A stretch of DNA of 64,000 nucleotides. Source: Ulota crispa. Taxonomy: Eukaryota; Streptophyta; Bryopsida; Orthotrichales; Orthotrichaceae. A program made the position numbers and the translations under genes. This document shows, in pieces, positions 59,701 to 64,000 of this stretch. Each line of letters opens with the position of its first letter. The stretch's first letter is position 1. Below the pieces are notes generated by a model that searched no databases, was not told the DNA's origin, and saw only the letters and a list, made by a program, of their open reading frames with translations. The stretch is from positions 8,680,817-8,744,816 of the forward strand of contig OY987249.1 in assembly GCA_963920765.1 (NCBI GenBank), written 5' to 3'.

Positions 59701-60708
59701 CTGGAGCTATTCTTCGCATGCCTTTCATTAGACGAGTGCTTCTACAGCCGTTCTTCTCTACCGAGCTTCTCTCACAGCTTGTCAGAGAGTGCAACAATCT
59801 TTTGTCGACTTTCCCCCCTCCCCCTCCTCGAGATAGCGTTGACGAGGAACCACGAGAACATTCATGTCCAACAGGTATTTTCACTTCATTGCTGGTGCTA
59901 ATATTTGGATCAAAGTAGTCTTAGTTTACATTAATTAAAGCTAGAGCCTCATATACCGGTAGTGTATTTTCTCTGTGATATTCTGTTTCAACTGAAAGTG
60001 GGCCAATTATTACCAGGGCTATTTTTTTTGGCTTTCTGGTGTTTGATTGCACCCAAAAAAAAAAGTCTGACTAAAAAATGTCAAAAAATGCCAAAAAACT
60101 TGGATGAAATCGCCTAAAAAGCTTCAAAAAAAAAAAAACCTGGATGAAATTGCCAAATTGTGGATGAAAACCAAATCATAGACATATAATATGTACTGGA
60201 CATGTAATATGTACTAATGTGATATTTTCTATCCAATATGTGGATGAATGCTGAAATTTGGAGCATCACTATAACATTTTAAATTGCCACTTTCACACTT
60301 CTTAAAAAATGAAAAAAAAAGCCCTGGTTCTAATACTTGAATCAATGTACTTCTTTGTCTTAGTTCAGATTGTTTGTAGCTAGAGCCTCATATACCGGTA
60401 GTGTATTTCCTCTGTGACATTCTGATTCAACTGAAAGTGGGTCAATTATTTCATGAACACTTACAACAGTCTCGGTACTCTTGGCAGGTCCCGCCGCTGA
60501 AGGTATATTCAAGAGCACTGTGGCTGCCTTGCGAATCATTCAAGAGATGCGAAAAGGAAGTTCCACTGTTAGTGCCCTGTCTTTACCACCTTGCAACTTA
60601 AACGATGATCGATACAGTATAGGAGTTAACAACGAGGGGGCTTGGGGCAGAACATTGGCTGACCACTCGAGAAAACAGGAACCCGAGAGCATGGCCTGTG
60701 CTAGCTGA
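56764..60708 (+). CDS. SPX domain protein (SPX1-4 type), four exons, 362 residues
   Basis: Exons 56764-57264, 58805-58961, 59665-59874 and 60488-60708 join in frame with GT-AG borders. The SPX domain begins [10 protein letters not shown]. Tyr25, Lys26, Lys29 and Lys30 (SYKQLKK) and Lys223, Lys226, Lys227 and Lys230 ([11 protein letters not shown]) match the basic pocket that binds inositol pyrophosphates in the family. An Ala/Glu/Lys-rich linker (about residues 45-125, including an EA repeat) makes it longer than flowering-plant SPX1. After the domain comes [23 protein letters not shown], the short tail typical of SPX-only proteins. No EXS, MFS or RING part follows. In land plants such proteins bind PHR factors when phosphate is sufficient; two P1BS sites upstream suggest feedback control. 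ATG 56764 is the first in-frame ATG, but several upstream ATGs exist in the unspliced leader. MITE-like elements lie in all three introns. Confidence 0.93.
57067..57111 (+). repeat. coding trinucleotide/hexanucleotide repeat (Glu-Ala)
   Basis: GCAGAAGC/TGAAGC units in exon 1 of the SPX gene encode alternating Glu and Ala in the linker. Likely length-variable. Confidence 0.85.
57953..58517. mobile_element. MITE-like element in SPX intron 1 (AGGTAGGAG ends)
   Basis: Left end AAGGTAGGAGACTCG and right end read inward AAGGTAGGAGGCTCG. Internal variants of 'aaggtgg' and 'aatggacc' recur. The target duplication is not clean (TA on the right). Confidence 0.6.
58992..59408. mobile_element. Mutator-like MITE in SPX intron 2
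   Basis: TTCATTTTT at 58983-58991 and 59409-59417 is a perfect 9-bp duplication. Ends GGGAAATTACAAATAGGG and its complement match 729-1907. Near-terminal 'attacaaataggggcacg' is repeated inside. It starts 30 bp after the intron 2 donor. Confidence 0.85.
59895..60450 (+). repeat. direct duplication in SPX intron 3 around a CAGGG-ended element
   Basis: About 59895-60012 and 60327-60450 are diverged copies ('ctagagcctcatataccggt' occurs in both). 60015-60326 lies between them. Confidence 0.75.
60015..60326. mobile_element. possible hAT-type MITE in SPX intron 3
   Basis: Ends CAGGGCT and AGCCCTG, followed inward by T/A runs; CAGGG is a common hAT terminus. No matching 8-bp flanks were found, so the assignment is weak. 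Confidence 0.4.
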
Positions 60709-60784
60709 CCAGCCTGAGCAATTCGAGGATGTTGGTGGATTCTCGAGTTGTGTACCGTTCTCCTCATAGCGTGGAAGCCCTGTA

Positions 60785-61199
60785 AGGTAGACACACCCAT
60801 TCCCGAACACTCCCCAATTCTGCACCCTATTTTTTTTTTATGCTTTCACCACACACTCTTGAACCCGTACTGGAGTAGTGAACACTCCTTGCACAAGCAA
60901 ATCTTGCCACATGTCAGTTCTTGAGCTGCTTTGAGATGGTTGGGATTGGGGACCATCGCGTGCCATTTATAGGAACGCATCCAAGTCGTTTCAAGGTTAG
61001 TCTAGAGTCGCTGATAGGGACCCTATGAGTTGCAACTTTGCCCTTTAATCTAAAACAATCTACATTACGTTTTTTCCACAAAAATCACGTTCTATGATAG
61101 CTTGTTGAAAGGCTAACCATACGGATTTTATTTCTGGAATTTCCAAAACCTTGAGGTACCCCCAAACCCTTAAACAGTCGAGTATAGGTTTGTCTACCT
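60785..61199. mobile_element. R1 element, uninterrupted copy, just downstream of SPX
   Basis: TA at 60783-60784 and 61200-61201. Ends AGGTAGACACACCC and AGGTAGACAAACC read inward. It lacks the TTAA MITEs seen in the copies at 34839 and 53667 and so serves as their empty site. It starts 76 bp after the SPX stop codon, so it probably lies in the 3' UTR or terminator region. Confidence 0.8.
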
Positions 61200-61202
61200 T
61201 AA

Positions 61203-61428
61203 CCCTTAAATAACTGAAAGGTCCTTTGCGACTAGTACAATACGAGATATTTTTCTTGTATTTGGAATGGATCCACACCTTTACTACATTTGAGACCAAC
61301 AAAAAAGTTGGAGAATAGATCAATGTGGTTCTAGTGAACTACTTGAAATCCCAACTTAAAATTTCTTATTGGTAGCAAATGACAATTATACTTCAGCATA
61401 TGTAGAATGCCCTATGGTCGTTTAAGGG
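61203..61428. mobile_element. piggyBac-type MITE abutting the R1 element
   Basis: TTAA at 61199-61202 and 61429-61432. Ends CCCTTAAATAACTGAAAGG and CCCTTAAACGACCATAGGG read inward. Confidence 0.75.
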
Positions 61429-61432
61429 TTAA

Positions 61433-61949
61433 ACGTTGACGATACCACTGTGATTCAATGCTACATGCTTCGTGGCTGCGTTCATCTTCACTTCCAAGCC
61501 TGAAGGAGAAGAGGGATTGGGTTACCCGTTTGTGATAAGAGATCCAAAGTCATTTTAGGGGCATTTACCCATCAAGCACCAGAGTCTCAATGGTGCTTGT
61601 GTTATGCTGCAAGATATTCCAGGGTTCCAATCTATCTTTTGATTGTGTGCAGCTGACATTGAGAGATCATTTCTGGAGAATCTCCTCCGTCAAGAAGGTC
61701 GATGACTGCCGCTGTAGTGCAGCAGTTATTCATGAGAAGAAAGAAGAAAATTACATCAGTCGGGGTAGTTTTTTCAGAAAGGGCACCTCTTTATTACTCT
61801 CTTCACGGGGATTGAACCCCAAAGAGCTGGTTTTGGCCAATAATTTCCTTTTCAATGTCCTTTTATATTTACCTTTGCTTCGTCTTGCAATCTAGATTTC
61901 TCTTTTGTCAATCTTGGCTATTTTCCTTATTCTGGTTCTTGACGGTACG
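61433..61949. other. DNA downstream of SPX with a possible alternative 3' exon
   Basis: At 61644-61652 'tgtgtgcag' could be an acceptor, followed by a short open segment DIERSFLENLLRQEGR ending in TGA. Nothing proves it belongs to the SPX transcript. A plus-strand open frame (61590-61895) has no recognisable domain. Confidence 0.25.
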
Positions 61950-61953
61950 TTAA

Positions 61954-62022
61954 CCCCCTAAATGCCTGAGGCACCAAATTCTAGTGTAAATCACCAGAAT
62001 TTGATGCCTCAGGCATTTGGGG
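61954..62022. mobile_element. 69-bp hairpin with piggyBac-type ends
   Basis: TTAA at 61950-61953 and TTGA at 62023-62026. CCCCCTAAATGCCTGAGGCA and its complement form an almost perfect stem of about 28 bp around a 13-nt loop. It is the smallest possible member: two ends and no interior. Confidence 0.75.
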
Positions 62023-62141
62023 TTGAGGGAGACATTCCCATTGTTATCCATTTCACAACACTGCTCTCCTATTTCTCTGGTAAATGTTTGCATTGTATAA
62101 TGAATGCCGTGTTTACATGAGAGCTGAATTAGTGATGGGTA

Positions 62142-62360
62142 AGGTAGGTACACCCAATGGTGTGGGTGTATCCAATGCCATTGAAATGTCAAGCATGCAA
62201 TCATTTCTAATAGAAGATGTTAGTCATATAAAGATGGCTTATCTTTCGAATTTTAGAAAGTAAGGCATCTTTATATGGTTGACATCTTTTGTCAGAAATG
62301 ATTGCATGCTTGACATTTCAATGGCATTGGGTACACCCACGCCATTGGGTGTACCTACCT
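62142..62360. mobile_element. TA-flanked hairpin MITE (AGGTAGGTACACCC ends)
   Basis: TA at 62140-62141 and 62361-62362. Inverted arms of about 95 bp share 'gcatgcaatcatttct' and 'attgaaatgtcaagc'. Young, as the arms are nearly identical. Confidence 0.85.
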
Positions 62361-62362
62361 TA

Positions 62363-63837
62363 TGTCCGCCTAGCCCATATTTTTTTCGATTTGTTTGGGT
62401 TTGTTGATATTAGACTAATGCATGTTTTGCTTGCAAGTAGCATTGAAGTTAAAATTTTCACATTTTTTGACTCTAGCAAATGGGTTCTTGTAAGGATCAG
62501 TAGTAAGTTATGCAATTCACATTACACTTTGAAAGAAATTTGAAATTCTAGTTTTGGAATTTATCAATATAGAGCACACCAAATAGTGCATATAGGTTGC
62601 CCCATACCAATTTCTCAACATTGTATACTATTTAAATATTTACAAAACTATGGTAACTTTTGTTAATAAATATTGTGATGCCAATGGAGAAAGCAAGCAA
62701 AAGTTTGCTTGTAAGAACAAGTGCCAAAGACAAGGAGCAAAGAAGCTAGAACTCTACACAGAACTAGGAATTATTGTAGCATAAAGAGAGTTGCATGTCC
62801 CTCCAAGTGGCCAAGGGTGAGTCATGAGGTAACAATGCCGAGGTAAGGCAACCTAATTATTAAGGCAACTTAAATGCAATATTTGGTGCAATTTATTTAG
62901 CACAATGGTAAGTTCAACTAGATAGGTATATGACCAAGTCACTAATTTAGCTCAAAACTAATTACTAAATTATTCTTGAACCTACACATTAGCAATTAGC
63001 ACTTGCTACGCTACGCATTTACCATTAGAATTGTTGTGAAATCCAAAATCGCTTCACTGTAACAAAAAATTTCAAATCATTTTGTAATAGCAATAGAAAA
63101 GTAAAATCACAAAAGTCCAAAGCTCCTCAGAATCACAAAATTTTGAAGAGCAATGAAATGTGAAACAAAGAGAAACAATAAAACTGCAACCTCTTCAATA
63201 TCACTATGTGCACTCTCTCTAATATCACCTCAACTTCAACAGCTTATCTCCTCATTTTCTATAATATCACAAACACTGGAAATGTGATATTACAGAGGGC
63301 ATGTGTAATATCAAAGAGGTCACTGTGATTTTAGTAGTATGAATAATATCCAATCATCACAGTTGTCACATTTACAATGTGAAAAAACTTTATAAATTTA
63401 TGAGCTTCGGTAAATCCAAAATGGACTAAAGAGATACATTTTCTTGGTTGGGCTATTTGCATTTGAACCAAGAAGTAGGTGAAGCTGAACGTTTCACCTC
63501 AAAAAACTATCAGGAAGTGCTTGAGACCTGAAGTAGTAACAACAAAAAGGGGAACCTAACGAATCAACATTATGGTGCTTCAATTTCATTAAATGATGAA
63601 AAATACTAACACCATACGGACTAAGAGTCAAAATTTTGTAGAGATCCTTGATCCCTCTTTCCACCTAAGCAGTCAGCAACCAAAATAAAAGGTCGCTTTG
63701 ATACCGTACACTTAAAAAAGAGCGTGCTCTCGTTTGCAGCCTCCCTCACATCATACAACACACCGTTTTCCTTTGAATTAAAGTTACATGTGAACCTTTC
63801 CTTACTAAAGCTCTTTATCAAACATGCAGGGTCAAAC
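62363..63837. other. AT-rich intergenic DNA
   Basis: Contains a family Y repeat (about 62578-62890) and, at 63200-63330, several 'ctaatatcac' and 'gtgatatta' motifs in both orientations, a possible decayed fold-back. No gene seen. Confidence 0.4.
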
Positions 63838-64000
63838 CTGACGTAGGATAAGAAAATCATTACGAGGATACGCTGCTTCCACCACCACAGTGATCTCACT
63901 ACCGATAGCATTAGTGAATGTGGTATTAGCTTGTGCTTGAACACCCAACTGCATGTCCACCAAGAAAAAATTGTTACCCACCAAATATACAAAACGTGCT
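63838..64000 (-). CDS. possible exon of an unrecognised gene, running off the right edge
   Basis: In one minus-strand frame the window edge to 63838 reads as plausible globular protein (RFVYLVGNNFFLVDMQL, then NAIGSEITVVVEAAYPR) and ends at a CAG/GTTTGA donor. A different frame stays open longer (63621-63992) but is Trp-rich at its start and less protein-like. No family recognised. It could be a transposon remnant. Confidence 0.3.

Overview
The window looks like nuclear DNA of a green plant: AT-rich, gene-poor and heavily filled with transposable elements. Plant origin is indicated by a four-exon SPX-domain gene with two PHR-type P1BS sites upstream, by leaders carrying AAACCCTAA-type motifs, and by classic plant DNA transposons (Stowaway, CACTA, Mutator-like). 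A piggyBac-like transposase and a swarm of TTAA-flanked MITEs are unusual for a flowering plant, so an early-diverging lineage (alga, bryophyte, lycophyte or fern) is my inference. The species cannot be named from the sequence.

Layout. 1-560: the 5' end of an unrecognised minus-strand gene. 729-5765: Mutator-like and piggyBac-type MITEs, some nested. 5770-19909: a 14.1-kb piggyBac-like element between two exact TTAA sites. It carries a cysteine-rich transposase exon, two ~600-bp inverted arms with a tRNA-like promoter box, degraded minus-strand coding remnants and a nested CACTA element. 20886-21338: a fold-back element with a perfect 8-bp target duplication. 22219-50385: two convergent copies of a small acidic CaaX-box plant gene at the outer ends of a near-perfect 13.5-kb inverted repeat (22604-36156 against 36380-49932), with a 200-N gap at its centre. 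The gap is flanked by an identical 227-bp direct overlap, so it is probably spurious. 50537-56304: direct repeats, a Stowaway MITE and a nest of TTAA elements. 56329-60708: the SPX gene with its promoter, with MITEs in all three introns. 60785-62360: more MITEs. 63838-64000: a possible exon running off the right edge.

Only the SPX gene (phosphate sensing through inositol pyrophosphates) has a confident function. The CaaX gene belongs to a family I recognise by motif but cannot name. Most of the remaining biology is transposon biology. Several MITE families can be defined from this window alone, because interrupted and uninterrupted copies reveal insertion sites.
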